From NCBI GenBank assembly GCA_019843655.1, contig JACDQD010000011.1, positions 8,784,604 through 8,848,603 on the forward strand: DNA of 64,000 nucleotides, read 5' to 3'. Positions within the stretch are counted from its first letter, which is position 1. Every line of letters starts with the position of its first letter. The notes under the pieces were generated by a model. It was not told the origin of the DNA, did no database searches, and was given only the letters and a program-made list of their open reading frames with translations. This stretch comes from Lethocerus indicus (lineage: Eukaryota; Arthropoda; Insecta; Hemiptera; Belostomatidae). This document shows positions 21,905 to 32,998 of this stretch, piece by piece. The position numbers and the translations under genes were made by a program.

Positions 21905-22613
21905 CAAGGTAAGTAACACAAAGTCGGCGATTAAGTAGCAATTGAGAAGAATGCTTTTGTCTTCTCGCCAACCTTCAGTACCGTCAGTCCGAGCCGTTAC
22001 CGCTGTGTATCGAAACCTCGCGGGAATACGAACACGTATCTATCAATCTACCAATATTGATATTAATTAATCAGGATCCTCCTCAGGACGCGAGGAATCG
22101 GTCGCTATCCTGAGCCGTAGCAGGTGCTAAAGGCGAGATGATCCTTGGCGACTGTAATCCGGATTAAAATTCAATTAGTCCCAGTTATGGGGCTGTATCC
22201 GACCCGCGTTGAATTAAAGCCGGGGTACGACGAAAAGGAGCGAAAGTAAAAGGTATGCGGCCAAACGCGATGCCCAGTTATTAATCGCGCCCCCGCGGCG
22301 GGGGTGGACCGCAAGTTGATTGTTGAATAATTGTTTGCGAATACCCGTACATTGTTCGACTCATCGGGGCAAAAGCAATAACAGTTTTTATTTTCGGGCA
22401 CGAGATCAAAATGGACAAATTAAAACAAGGCCCGAATATGAAGATTTCACCTTTGCCGAGATTAAAATTTTCAGTCCTCCCTCTCCACAAACTCGTGGGC
22501 GGGATATCGACAGTGGAAACTGTTTACTTATTTATTCCTATCGCTATAAAACAACCGATTGTTACAATAAATAACTGAAAGCAATGAATAGTTTTATTAT
22601 GCACTGGCAGTCG
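21905..22613. other. Mostly unique DNA
   Basis: A degenerate foldback-like scrap (TTGTCTTCTCGCCAACCTTC, about 21955-21980) is possible. Otherwise nothing recognised. Confidence 0.35.
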
Positions 22614-22676
22614 TCAGGCGCTAATACTATACCCGCACAACACCGAAGTACACCGGGATAGCATCTACAGTGCCGT
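22614..22676 (+). repeat. H64 hairpin element
   Basis: CAGGCGCTAATACTATACCC, CACAACACCGAAGTACACC, GGGATAGCATCTACAG, TGCCGT: the canonical order of motifs. Confidence 0.85.
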
Positions 22677-23699
22677 TCTCATTAGAAAAGAAAATATCTA
22701 TATTCCTATTATGATTATTGACAATATTTTATGGCCACAAAAAATATAACATTTAAAATCATAAATAATAATAATTACACGCTGTCATTTATATCAATTA
22801 TAGCTTTACAATAAAATCTTTTCTGTCATATATTTAGTGTATACAACTAATTTATTTTACTTTGAATATATATAGTACATCGTTGACAGTACACACATTG
22901 ATACAACATTTTTATTACATTATTACATTTTATCACAAAATTACAAAACGGCCCAATGGCCTTTCTATGTTGTTACATAATAATAATACAATTAATACTC
23001 CTTTATGTTTTTTGTTGCTGGTATTTGTGAATATAGTATTTAGTTAATCTCTGTCTGGAGATATTTTGAAATAAATCAAAAGGACTGGCATTACGATTTC
23101 TCGGTGGAATATAAAGTAACTTTTATTTTCCTCCGCTCTTGTCGGCAATAAAATTCCTGGTTAGAATATCCCCAGATGTCTTTCAGTTTCCGCGACCCGA
23201 ATGTACCGAAAAAAGAAGAAGAAATGATTGAGGTCTCCGTGCAGCGTCACGAGCTCCCGAGCTCGTAATAGCCCCGGAGCTCGTAATAGTCCCCGGAAGC
23301 TTTACGACATATTGATGTCCCCATCCGGTAGGTCATAATCTGCGGCCCGCGTGACTCTCTCGGATAATAAAAGTCTGACAAATTCATCCGGGACATTTCA
23401 TCTTCGGGGGATATTTCGAACGGACCGCAGAGAGTATCCAACACTCGGGACGAACCGGCGAAAGCGTAATATCCTCAAAGATCTAACATTCGCCGTTTCG
23501 ATGGTCCTCTTAGACCGGGTTTTACTGCTCAACAATTTAATATAAGTATATTTTTAAACACGGAATTTTTCAGGACTTCTTTTGCAAGTCTATCGACGCA
23601 AGCCCGCACCGGCGGCTATTAAAAATTTACCCTCACCCAAATGGTCTAGACCCTCGTGGAGTTCAACCTGTATTTGTAACTTAACGATTAATCAGGCAT
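22677..23699. other. Unique DNA
   Basis: AT-rich to 23050, then mixed. An acceptor-like GGAATTTTTCAG ending at 23573 precedes ~38 open codons, with no recognisable product. Confidence 0.35.
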
Positions 23700-23938
23700 A
23701 ACTTTAGCGACTTTCCTCGCTTCCTATGCAGACGACAAAGCTGTACTCTCTAAAAACTCAGATCCTGCTGAGCATCACATTCCCTGCAAAAACACCTCTC
23801 CCTCATAGAAAGCTGGTCCAGGAAATGGAGGATTAAGTTCAATTGCCAAAAAAGTCTTCACGTTACTTTTACTTTGAGAAGAGCAACTTGTCCTCCCGTT
23901 TTCCTGAACCGGTCCCAACTTCCTATTGAAAATCAATT
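23700..23938 (+). mobile_element. LINE RT core relic with YADD box
   Basis: TATGCAGACGAC at 23725-23736 encodes YADD, the RT metal-binding motif, in the context SYADDKAVLS typical of jockey-clade RTs. The following DNA matches 17.0-17.15 kb (CCCTGCAAAAACACC, GAAATGGAGGATTAAGTTC, CAACTTGTCCTCCCG). Frameshifts and an in-frame stop make it non-functional, and it ends where the YLGI block should begin. Confidence 0.8.
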
Positions 23939-24028
23939 TTTATCAAAATGAAAAAAAAACTTTAGCGATTGGTTATAAAGCAGCAGTTTAGCTACGAATT
24001 CCCTGTAATTCTATGATTGAAATCAAAA

Positions 24029-24292
24029 ATGGCGGAAGAGACAGAAGATAAAAGATTTATATTCCAAATCTACCTAATTTGTAGATTCAGATCTCCATAT
24101 GGAAGAATTTTATTTTATTTTCATGGAACATTTTCAGTCGGTATATTGTTCATTGGAATTAAGTCTAGTAGCCTCAGTAGTCAAAGTAAACTCCACGAGG
24201 CACATGATTGTCTGATTCTACTCTATTTTTACCCAATTTTTAATTTTGGAATGGGTTTACTCAAAGCAATAATTACGGGAAACTGTGATTAA
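24029..24292 (+). CDS. Small open frame with two hydrophobic stretches
   Basis: An ATG in good context (CAAAAATGGC) opens an 87-residue frame: acidic/basic N-terminus MAEETEDKRF, hydrophobic segments near residues 28-48 and 63-84, ending TGNCD. No family is recognised. It lies just after an RT relic in otherwise featureless DNA and has no clear promoter or poly(A) site, so chance is the leading alternative. Confidence 0.15.
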   Translation: MAEETEDKRFIFQIYLICRFRSPYGRILFYFHGTFSVGILFIGIKSSSLSSQSKLHEAHDCLILLYFYPIFNFGMGLLKAIITGNCD

Positions 24293-24861
24293 TACTTCGG
24301 GGATTTTATGGTTTCATAATTTTTTCTCTTTCCTCTCCTCACCATTCTTTAGGTGAAGACCGCGATTTTGGTCCATAAACTTTTAGACCGCATATAACAA
24401 TTAGTTATATATTATTTTCTGTGCGTATATTGAAAATTTACTTAATCTCCCGCCCCGGTAATTAATTAGTTTCAATAGTCTCGTTGCGGCCGAAAATTTC
24501 CAATTAAATGGAGCCGTTCTTTACCGTTGACTAGGCGCGTCCAGTTTGGTAACCGCTGGATAAATATCGGATTTCCGAGGAAAATTCGTACCGTGAAAAT
24601 TTAGGAAAAGCGTGCGGTTTCGGGCAAAAAAGTTGTCCGATGCAGCGGGGAAATAATAACGGCGTTGTAAAAACAGAGAGGGACAGCGTTGGGTAGGCCG
24701 GCCATGAAACCGTGTAATGCGGGTCGAACGCACGTCCGAAAATGCCGAATTAACTCGCTCCTTTTATTTATTTAATTCTATTCAAAACCAGAATAGAATT
24801 TTGTGTCGCAGATTTAACTGTAAAATTCTACAATATTTAATGTTTCCTGTCATATATTCGG
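24293..24861. other. Unique DNA
   Basis: Nothing recognised beyond a short hairpin, ATTCTATTC/GAATAGAAT, near 24775-24800. Confidence 0.4.
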
Positions 24862-24924
24862 AAGTCAGAACCTAATAGTTGTGACCAGGTATCACAGACC
24901 ACAAAACAGGTAGTCTAAACTATG
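24862..24924. mobile_element. Foldback element FB7 (deleted form)
   Basis: GAAGTCAGAACCTAATAGTT then GTGACCA matches the start of FB10 (44.04 kb), then jumps to the outer right end CAGACCACAAAACAGGTA and CTAAACTA. Confidence 0.65.
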
Positions 24925-25816
24925 ATATTTAAATATTACTTGCCGAAAGACGGCTAAATAAAGCGGGTTTATCTTAGAATGTAAAATTGAACGTAAATTG
25001 GAGTAGAATGTGTTGAAGTTGTAGCCGAATAACTAAAACTTCTTAATTCAAGATCATTCAACTAATTGAATCTGCGAGGGTCCGATATCCGACTCCCCGC
25101 TGTTTTATTCGACACTCTCACTCATCGCGCGTTAAAATAAGAAAAAAAGAAAGAAATATGAACTTCAAAAAGGCCGTAACGTAAAAATTCTAATTTGCAA
25201 TTTATATTTGCCCCTTGTTATTTTACAAGGGGTGCCTGGGGGTAGGCCGGAGCCCCATAAAAGCACCGACTCCGAAATACTTTCCCTCGGTCTTTTTCAT
25301 CGGGAGTCGTAAAGCTTTTAGTTTCCCCGCCGTTAGTTCGTCCGCGGGCGTAAAATTCAGATTCAAGGCCGGCCGTTAACAACGGCAATAAAGGTAAAAT
25401 CGCTCCGACACTCCAATGGGGCCCCATTAAATAGGGGGAGGGGGGGGGAGCGAAGATGTTAAAATACCGTTCGATGTCCTGGGAAATCGGGGTTGGGTCG
25501 GCCGTATACACGCGAATTCGAAAATGGGGCCCTTAACGCCTCAATTCCATTCCTTTAAATTAGCAGTTTGTGCTGCCGATTTCATTTCGAAAATTCAGAT
25601 TCGATAGAGGAGTAGAATAGATTTGACCCTCTTTCGTGGAAAGAGACCACTAGAAGTCATCACTTTAGTACTCCTTTAACCACCCACAGAATTCATATTT
25701 TAATTTACAAAATATTACTAGGTTCAAAACTATGTATCGCCGACATTAATATAATTACAAATATATAATGCAGTGTTCCAATGAAACGTACATGAATCTT
25801 ATTTATAGATCGTCAG
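24925..25816. other. Unique DNA
   Basis: Nothing recognised. GC-rich at 25220-25530. Confidence 0.4.
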
Positions 25817-26247
25817 TTGAATCCCCATACCCGATTCAAAAGATTTGGACTCTGAAAGCCATTACTAAAACGGACATCAAAATTGACCTAAAGTAACAAA
25901 CTCACAATATACAAAGCGATACTTAAACCGAAATGGACATACGGTATAGAGCTATGGGGTTCCACCGAGACATCCAACATCGCTCGCATCCAGAGATTTC
26001 AGTCAAAAGTCCTTCGTTCCATCCTTAATGCTCCCAGGTATGTGTCTAACCACACAATCCACCATGACCTCAACATACAACCAGTCGACGAAGTCACAAA
26101 ATCCCGGTTCCTGAAGTTCCACTCTCGTGTGAAAAGTGTCATCTTTGGGTGGTTCCTTTTATCACGAAATACATGTGAAAAAAAATTAGCACTTGTACTT
26201 ATAACATTCATGTTGATTGTACAAAATAAAAAAGGTTTAAAAAAAAG
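25817..26247 (+). mobile_element. LINE copy (Jk1)
   Basis: The 5' boundary TTGAATCCCCATACCC lies in the shared start zone. It has a near-complete thumb and WTYGI block, a deletion of the C-terminal coding region after TTCCACTC, and a tail of AAAAAAGGTTTAAAAAAAAG. An H64 hairpin starts 6 nt downstream. Confidence 0.92.
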
Positions 26248-26252
26248 ATCGT

Positions 26253-26314
26253 CAGGCTCTAATACTAAACCCGCACAACACTGAAGTGTGACGCGAGGGT
26301 ATCTGGAGCGCCGT
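26253..26314 (+). repeat. H64 hairpin element
   Basis: TCAGGCTCTAATACTAAACC, CGCACAACACTGAAGTGTGA, GGTATCTGGAGCGCCGT. The left arm is diverged (GGCTC for GGCGC). Confidence 0.8.
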
Positions 26315-26902
26315 GCTCACTTCAGTAAATTAATTGGTAGTATTAAAATTTTGATTTAAAAATATATTTAATATTAAGCCATCCTGCGTAACCGGTAAAG
26401 CCAAACTTATAAAGCCGTGTGATTAAAGAGAATGCGTAATATTTTATGAATGCTTTATTTATTTTTAATTCCGCCGACCGTCCCTGGGCTTGTTAGCGTT
26501 GAAGTTAAATTACATCATTAAAAATGGACGCGAATAAAATTGCTCATTTCCATATGCACACATAAAAATAATTACTTATATTCGGGAAAAGGGGCGAAAA
26601 CGTGAACGCGTTAATCTCAACCGTTCGTCGTTCTGTAAATGTTTTGAAAGCCCTTTTTCTACTAAAAAAAATAACGGAAGCCTTCCTACATTTTTTTTTT
26701 TAATTAACTTTGTATGACAACTACACTTTTTTTCACGTTTCGACAATGTTATATGTTTCTAATTATTTTGTATTGATTATGTCATTGGAAGCCGTAGTAG
26801 TATCGCCTGAAATAAAGGGTGATAACTGTCTGTTGAGCCGGGGACTGGAATTATTTTCGGTCAGAAATACATAACACGTGGAATCCGCGACTCACGAGAA
26901 TC
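26315..26902. other. Unique AT-rich DNA
   Basis: Nothing recognised. Confidence 0.45.
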
Positions 26903-27058
26903 GACTTAATCCGCATTTTTGGGCCGATTTTGCGCCAAAAAACCGCATTTTTCGGCCTAAAACCCCATTTTTGGTCTAAAAACCCCATTTTGGACCTAAA
27001 AATCGCATTTTTGAGCCGATTTTTCGTCTTAAAACCCAATTTTTGGGCCTAAAACCCG
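26903..27058. repeat. Degenerate ~20-bp minisatellite
   Basis: About eight diverged copies of CCTAAAAACCCCATTTTTGG-like units, some spaced by an extra GCCGATTTT block. Near-symmetry of the unit makes short hairpins possible. Confidence 0.85.
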
Positions 27059-27718
27059 CATAATAAAAAGAAATATTGGGTCATTCAATGAATGGCGTCA
27101 TATATTGTAGCCACAAAGCATCTTAATGCCAAAACTGATCGATGATCTTATTTTTTTTTTGTTATTCTAATTTATTAATCGAATATTGTTTGTACCCTTG
27201 TTATTATGCATCCGCTTTTCGATTTTTCCCATGTAGCTAGAGTTTGGCCACCACGCCGTTTAACAAGTAAAATACAATTTCGGCCGAACGTTTAGCGGCT
27301 AAAAAATACATGCTGGCAGCTCATGAATATAAGTCGGTTTTAATGGCGGTCGACGCGCAGGCCGTTTCGGGAAGAATGCAAAAGAAGTATTCTCCCTTTA
27401 ATAATTCAGAGTGCAAATCGTTTATATTCGGGCGGGGGGCCGGCTCCATATATTTGGCGCCCGTAACGAGGAGCTCCTCCGCTAGCACTAGGTGGGCTTC
27501 ATTTGTATTCAGCGAGCGGCGTTCTAATGGCCGTTCCTTTTTCCTTGGGCAACAATTATCCCTGCGGTCTCAATCTTTATCCAACCCCGACCACTAAAGG
27601 AGTCCGGAAAGAGATTTGAGGTCCGAATTTAAAAAGAAAAGTACTCAGAGTTTCCGGAAATTTTCGAAGGCGTCGTCGAGATTCCCAGCGTCAGCCGGAG
27701 CCGCTTTATCGGAAACAG
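27059..27718. other. Unique DNA
   Basis: GC-rich at 27420-27700. Plus-strand open frames there show no domain. Confidence 0.4.
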
Positions 27719-28206
27719 GATTTTTTAACCTTTTTAAGTACAAAAGATGGCACTTTTTACACAAGTACAATTGTAGTCTAAGGGCTAAGAAGATCTCTAG
27801 GCCAGCGGCATTTAAGCCCATGCGGGGGGAGGGTGGATAATGGATGGGTAAGAGAGGAAAGGGACTGAACGAGTGGATTAGGATGAGGAGAAGGGCGGGA
27901 TTTTGCAACTTCGTCTACTGTCGGTATGTTGAGGACATGGTGGATTGTTTGGTTAGAAACATACCGGGGAGCATTAAGGATGGTACGAAGGACTTTTGAC
28001 TGGAATCTCTGGATGCGGGCGAGGTTGGATGTCTCGGTGGAACCCCATAGCTCTATACCGTATGTCCGTGTCGGTTTAAGTATCGCTTTGTATATTGTCA
28101 GTTTGTTACTTAAGGTTTAATTCGATGCCCGTTTTAGTAATGGCCTTAAAAGTCCAAATTTTCTGTTTTAGTCCATTCTTTTAAGTCGGGTATGGGGATT
28201 CCACGT
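27719..28206 (-). mobile_element. LINE copy (Jk1)
   Basis: Reverse-strand copy from the 5' boundary CACGTGGAATCCCC at about 28204 to the 3' UTR at 27719. The very 3' end (TTGTACAAAATA) is deleted, leaving TTTTTAACC then AAGATGGCAC. Confidence 0.9.
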
Positions 28207-29079
28207 GTTAAAATTAAAGTACTGGCAATACTTTTCGATGTTCCTGTACCAACAATCAATTTGCGGTACCTTGCGCACCATTTCATTACAGTATGAGAAA
28301 AGTAAATTTGAGTGATTGATTAAAAACTGGTAATTGATTGGAAAAGTTTTGACCCCCACTTGGAACCGAAATTCGCCCCCATTCAACAAAGTACTTCTCC
28401 TAAGTTCTCAGCTATACCCAATAGAGACCGCAGAATATTATTATTAAAAGATATTACGCCAGTATTTCGTTACTATGTATTTCATACCTGGTTTCGGTCA
28501 GAATAAACGAGTCGGAACTGGAAATCTATTCATCATAAAATACGATTCTTTCTAATAATATACAGTTCCTTCCGAGTTTGAATAACCTGATACGTAACGG
28601 GCAGATGGTAATTGTGCACATTGTTCCGAATTGAGCAGGTATAATTAGGTATTGAAAAAATTGTGCCATTATTTCGGACCCGATTGAATATCTATAGTCG
28701 GGCCAATAACACGAGTAAAGACATAACAATTTTGATCATACTTTAATTCCTCTCATTTTTTAAGCGAGTCTGAATTTTGGAAGGTGAAGGTGTAAATACC
28801 TAAGACAGATAGAGGTATCTCAGATATCAACGGAACCCGATACTGTTAATTAATAAGGTTTGCAATATTTACAATTTTCAAGATTTTAAATTTACATTCT
28901 CCGTATTGACGAGCATAATTAATAATTGAATACATCGTAATAAGGAAGGTACTGAAACTTTAATTAAGGAAAATAATTTAACAAACTTGAAGCGGAAATA
29001 CTGCTGTACAGAATTTATGAGCCGCGACGACCCCAACTTAATTAATATTTTAACTCCCATTAAAATGGGCGGCTTCCTT
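28207..29079. other. Unique AT-rich DNA
   Basis: Nothing recognised. Confidence 0.45.
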
Positions 29080-30308
29080 CGGAAGTAACCCCGATTCTGC
29101 GCAATCATTGATTATCAGTCCCCCCCCGCACAGAGTTTTAATATTCATGAAAAAATGTCTATGATGAATATTGAAGAAACTGGATTTCTGAGGGAAGTCC
29201 AAGGGAGTTTCGACCACTGAGAGGACCCTCGAGAAAAAATAACCGGTAATCCAGAAACACAAAGGGGAGGGGCCTTTTACACGGGAGTGACTCAGATTCT
29301 AATTATATATGTGACGGATATTGAAAAAAATGGATTCAGATGTGAATACAAAGGAGTACTGAGAGGCCGCTCGAGTCAAGGTTACTGGAAATCGGGAAAC
29401 AAAAAGGGAGGCGTTCTTAGAAAGTAACTCCGATTCTAGGCTATTATTGATTAACAGCTCTATCCTATAATTGCGTTGTAGTCTCCACAGAGGTTTAAAA
29501 TTCGTGAAAGAAACCTTCGATGAAATTGGATTTTCAGGTTAATCTAAGGGAGTTTCACTCGTTATAAAGTAACTGGAAATCGGGAAACACAAAGGCTGGC
29601 ATTGCTCGATAGTTACTACAAAAGGGTACAAGGTCCTAACAAATTATTATTGGCTGCCTTATAACGGCATTTTAGTTCCCCCAGAACTTTATTATTCGTC
29701 AATATTTAAGAAATATTACTGAAGAAACTGCCAAGACTATTAAGAGGACAAAATAACTGGAAACCAGGAAACACAGAGGGAGATATTGCTCTACACAATT
29801 ATTGAAGATCGTGTCTACCTTATAATGGCATTGTAGTCCCCAAACAGTTTTGGTATTCATGAAAATACCCGTGAGAAATATTCTGACGAAACAGGATTTA
29901 CAGGAGAAGCCAGGACTATTAAGAGGTCAAAATAACTGGAAATCAGGAAACACAAAGGGACATATTGCTCTACACAATTATTGAATATCGTCTCTAACTT
30001 ATAATAGCTTTGTAGTCCCCACAGTGCTTTAGTAGTCGTGAAATATATGAGAAATATTACTAAGAAAATTGGATTTAGAGGGGAATCCAGGGGAGCCAGG
30101 ACTATTAAGAGGACAAGATATCAAGAAATCAGGAAACACAAAGGGATGAACAATTACCTCTACACAATTATTGAATAATTGTCTCTAACTTATTGTAGTT
30201 CCCACAGTGATTTAGTGGTCATGACAGTACCTATGAGAAATATTACTGAAGAAATTGGATTTAGAGGGGAATCCAGGACTATTAAGAGGACAAAATATCG
30301 GGAGACAC
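29080..30308. repeat. Diverged tandem array, ~180-bp unit, about seven copies
   Basis: The marker CTGGAAATCAGGAAACACAA recurs in degenerate form near 29248, 29387, 29574, 29757, 29936, 30123 and 30298, with spacings of 139, 187, 183, 179, 187 and 175. Each unit also has GAAATATTACTGAAGAAA and CCAGGACTATTAAGAGGA. Similarity rises toward the right end, suggesting newer units there. Confidence 0.88.
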
Positions 30309-30312
30309 AAAC

Positions 30313-30347
<35 letters not shown>

Positions 30348-30434
30348 TGATAGGAGCCTCTCGAGTCCGGGAGCGAACCGATGACAGCTGGTGTAGGGGA
30401 TCGAGGAGTGTGGGACCCTCGGCTGTCCGATTTT
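30309..30434. repeat. GA tract plus 90-bp segment, copy 1
   Basis: A (GA)n tract, then AGGAGCCTCTCGAGTCCGGG, GACAGCTGGTGTAGGGGATC, GGCTGTCCGA. It is repeated in the same orientation ~345 bp downstream. Confidence 0.85.
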
Positions 30435-30644
30435 ATTATTATTAAGGACTTATGAATCTTACGGGGGTATTGTTTTATCAAGTGGTTTCTGCATGTATAA
30501 TTGATATGAGAGCTGCAGTAGCACTAGCCATCGGGAACAGGGTCGCCCCCGCGGGCTGCTGTAGTTCAGCTGTCGGGTACTGAGTTCTGCTCCCGAAGTT
30601 CGGAGGATCCACCCCCGATTATCCCTCCGGATGGCGGCTATGAG
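30435..30644. other. Spacer between GA-linked duplicates
   Basis: Unique GC-rich spacer, nothing recognised. A minus-strand frame spanning 30459-30896 is dominated by low complexity. Confidence 0.4.
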
Positions 30645-30780
30645 AGAGATAGAGAGAGAGGGTGGAGAGAGAGAGAGAGAGCGAGAGAGAGAGATAGGAG
30701 CCTCTCGAGTCCGGGAGCGAAATCGATGCCAGCTGGTGTAGGGGATCGAGGAGTGCGGGACCCCGGCTGTCCGACATCCA
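30645..30780. repeat. GA tract plus 90-bp segment, copy 2
   Basis: The same AGGAGCCTCTCGAGTCCGGG to GGCTGTCCGA block as copy 1, preceded by an interrupted (GA)n. Confidence 0.85.
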
Positions 30781-31002
30781 CTCAATCCTTCATCCCCCTC
30801 CGAGAGCCATCTGCACTTGACAACACGGTCCATCCTCCCCCACACTCCGCCCCCTACATCATCCCCGGCCAGCCGGATATCACTCTGACAGCACACAGGT
30901 GTCGGACCACAGAGCCGGTAGACTGCAACCCCGCGTTTATTTATTACAATTATGTCTGTACAGCCTAAACATCTCTCAGTTGTTTCAGTTTCGAATTTAC
31001 CA

Positions 31003-31034
<32 letters not shown>

Positions 31035-31144
31035 TGGGCCAATGATTCACTTCTGAGCGAGAGGTTGACGGGACAGTCGCCATGGAGTATTGAGAGAAGA
31101 ACTCTCGCAAATGCCGACCAGAATGGAGAATAATTTTAAAAATA

Positions 31145-31185
<41 letters not shown>
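31003..31185. repeat. Two (AT)n tracts
   Basis: Alternating TA at 31003-31035 and 31147-31183, separated by ~110 bp of unique DNA. Confidence 0.9.
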
Positions 31186-31186
<1 letters not shown>

Positions 31187-31219
31187 AACTGCCCAATGAC
31201 GGCAGTTTTCACGCGTGAC

Positions 31220-31282
31220 AAAGTAAAGGGGACTGGACGAGTGGATTAGGATGAGGGGAAAGGCGGGAGTGGAATTTTGCGT
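31220..31282 (-). mobile_element. LINE C-terminal coding scrap
   Basis: GGGGACTGGACGAGTGGATT, AGGATGAGGGGAAAGGCGGG: about 60 bp of the LINE C-terminal coding region only. Confidence 0.75.
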
Positions 31283-32790
31283 CTTATTTTCGAAAGAAAG
31301 ATCGTAGAATCGGGAGAGGATTTTCGGAGCACGGTAATTCGTGATTATTAGATTCGAGCGTACGCAAAAGAGACCACATCAGAAAGTGCTACTTGAGACT
31401 GCTCGACAACAGATTCATAGCAATTATCGCTGATGAACAACAGTTTAGGACTCTATTTTACCACTGCTGTCTCTAGTCGTTAATGAAGCATAGAAAATTG
31501 TACAGAAAGCATAGCAAACTAATTTATACGGTTAAAAAAGACTATTGTTAAAGACTTAGGTGAAAATAAGGGAATTTCAGTAGGGATGCCAATAAATGTA
31601 CGGAAACAAGGACAAGGAGTCTGAGTGGGAGGTTATAGAAATCGACACATTGAATTGATTAATTTGCATAATTTATTTACAATTTCTCCTGTATTATGAA
31701 ACAACAAGAATATTATCTGACAAAAATATAACTTTATTATACAGTTTGCAATAAGATTCCCTAATGGTATATTGATATTTAATCGTAGACCTTTCGAAAA
31801 CAATTCTTTGTCAACTACATTGATCTAGGATCCGTCGTCGGGCCGAATTGATTAAATGCTCGCCTTGATTTCTCTTTCTTTTTTTAGCATAAAATTTTTA
31901 CATATATTTTTTTAACATACATTTTTTTTAGTTTACAACTCTGATCCAATACTCAATTTTTGTATTTACAGATATGCGATCGCGACACAACATTTATGTT
32001 AACCGGGGCTAACAGCGACACTGTAGTTACGGACGATGTAACGTCCGCGCAAGCTTTTGAACTTAGTGCACTTTTTTTTTTTGGTAAAGTGTACTCATAA
32101 GTATTCAAATTCATCGCCAAATGCACCCTTTTCCCGAAATTCTCAATTGTGGCGATTGCAGTTTTTCTTTTATCTATATATTTATTTATATATATAAAGT
32201 TTGTTATCGGAATTAATAAAGCGTTCACTTCTTTCTACACGCGCCCCTTTAAAATTTCAAAGTAAACTCTAATTTATTTATTGTATCTGTAACAAAGGTA
32301 ACGGATATTGCTGTTATGCATAAAATATAAAGAGAACACACGATAAAGGATACATTTGGCCTTAAGATTACACTTAATTGTACGCTATTTGAACATACAG
32401 AGTTACATACATTATTGTACATGTCAAACGACACCGCGGTCAGAACAAACAAAGCGACTTCACAGACATTTAATATTTAGGGTTCAACAGATTTCAACAT
32501 CGCAACGAATAAATTTCCAAGAAACTTTCTAGCGTTTTGTGACGTACCAATGTTTTACACATATATTAGAATATTCGGATATAATTTCAACATATAAAAC
32601 ATTCTGAACTACTTCGAATCTATATCGAATTTATGTCAAATGGACATGGACGAGTCGTGAAACTTCCATTAATTACACAACGATACCGGCTAGAATTATT
32701 ATAATATATAGGTAATTTAAATTAATGAATCCTATCAGCACTGGCTATGTATGTGTTTGTCAAGTTTAAACACAATTTTTCAGTTTAACA
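31283..32790. other. Unique AT-rich DNA, 1.5 kb
   Basis: A minus-strand frame (31953-32228) is open for 91 codons, without a domain. Otherwise nothing recognised. Confidence 0.4.
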
Positions 32791-32998
32791 TACCTGTTTT
32801 GTGGTCTGCGATGGGTTGGAATACCGTAGATTTCGTGTGTTTCTCTCTCCTCTCGCTGGTCTGCTCTTTCGCTAGACCGGTTTCGGCCGCTCGCCATCTC
32901 CAGTAGCGGTGTCAGTCACTGTTGGCACTTAGTGCACTGACCGGTCTAGCAAAAGACCAGACCAGCGAGAGGAGACAGAAACACGACAAACCTACAAT
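32791..32998. mobile_element. Foldback element FB8
   Basis: The outer end TACCTGTTTTGTGGTCTGCG and the full left arm are present. The centre and inner right arm are deleted (CACTTAGTGCACTGACCGGT). The right arm then runs to ACAGAAACACGACAAACC. Confidence 0.92.

Noticed and set aside
22900..23000. GGCCCAATGGCC-type words, with a similar CATTGGCCCTTTGGCC at 33117
   Set aside because: Reminiscent of some LINE 3' UTRs, but the two loci share too little to call a family.
30309..30780. Direct repeats considered as a pair of LTRs
   Set aside because: The repeats are only ~90 bp plus a GA tract, the spacer has no primer site or coding sequence, and there are no TG/CA ends or TSDs.
30459..30896. 145-codon minus-strand open frame
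   Set aside because: Its middle is a translated GA/CT tract (SLSLSL-like); the remainder lies in a duplicated non-coding block.
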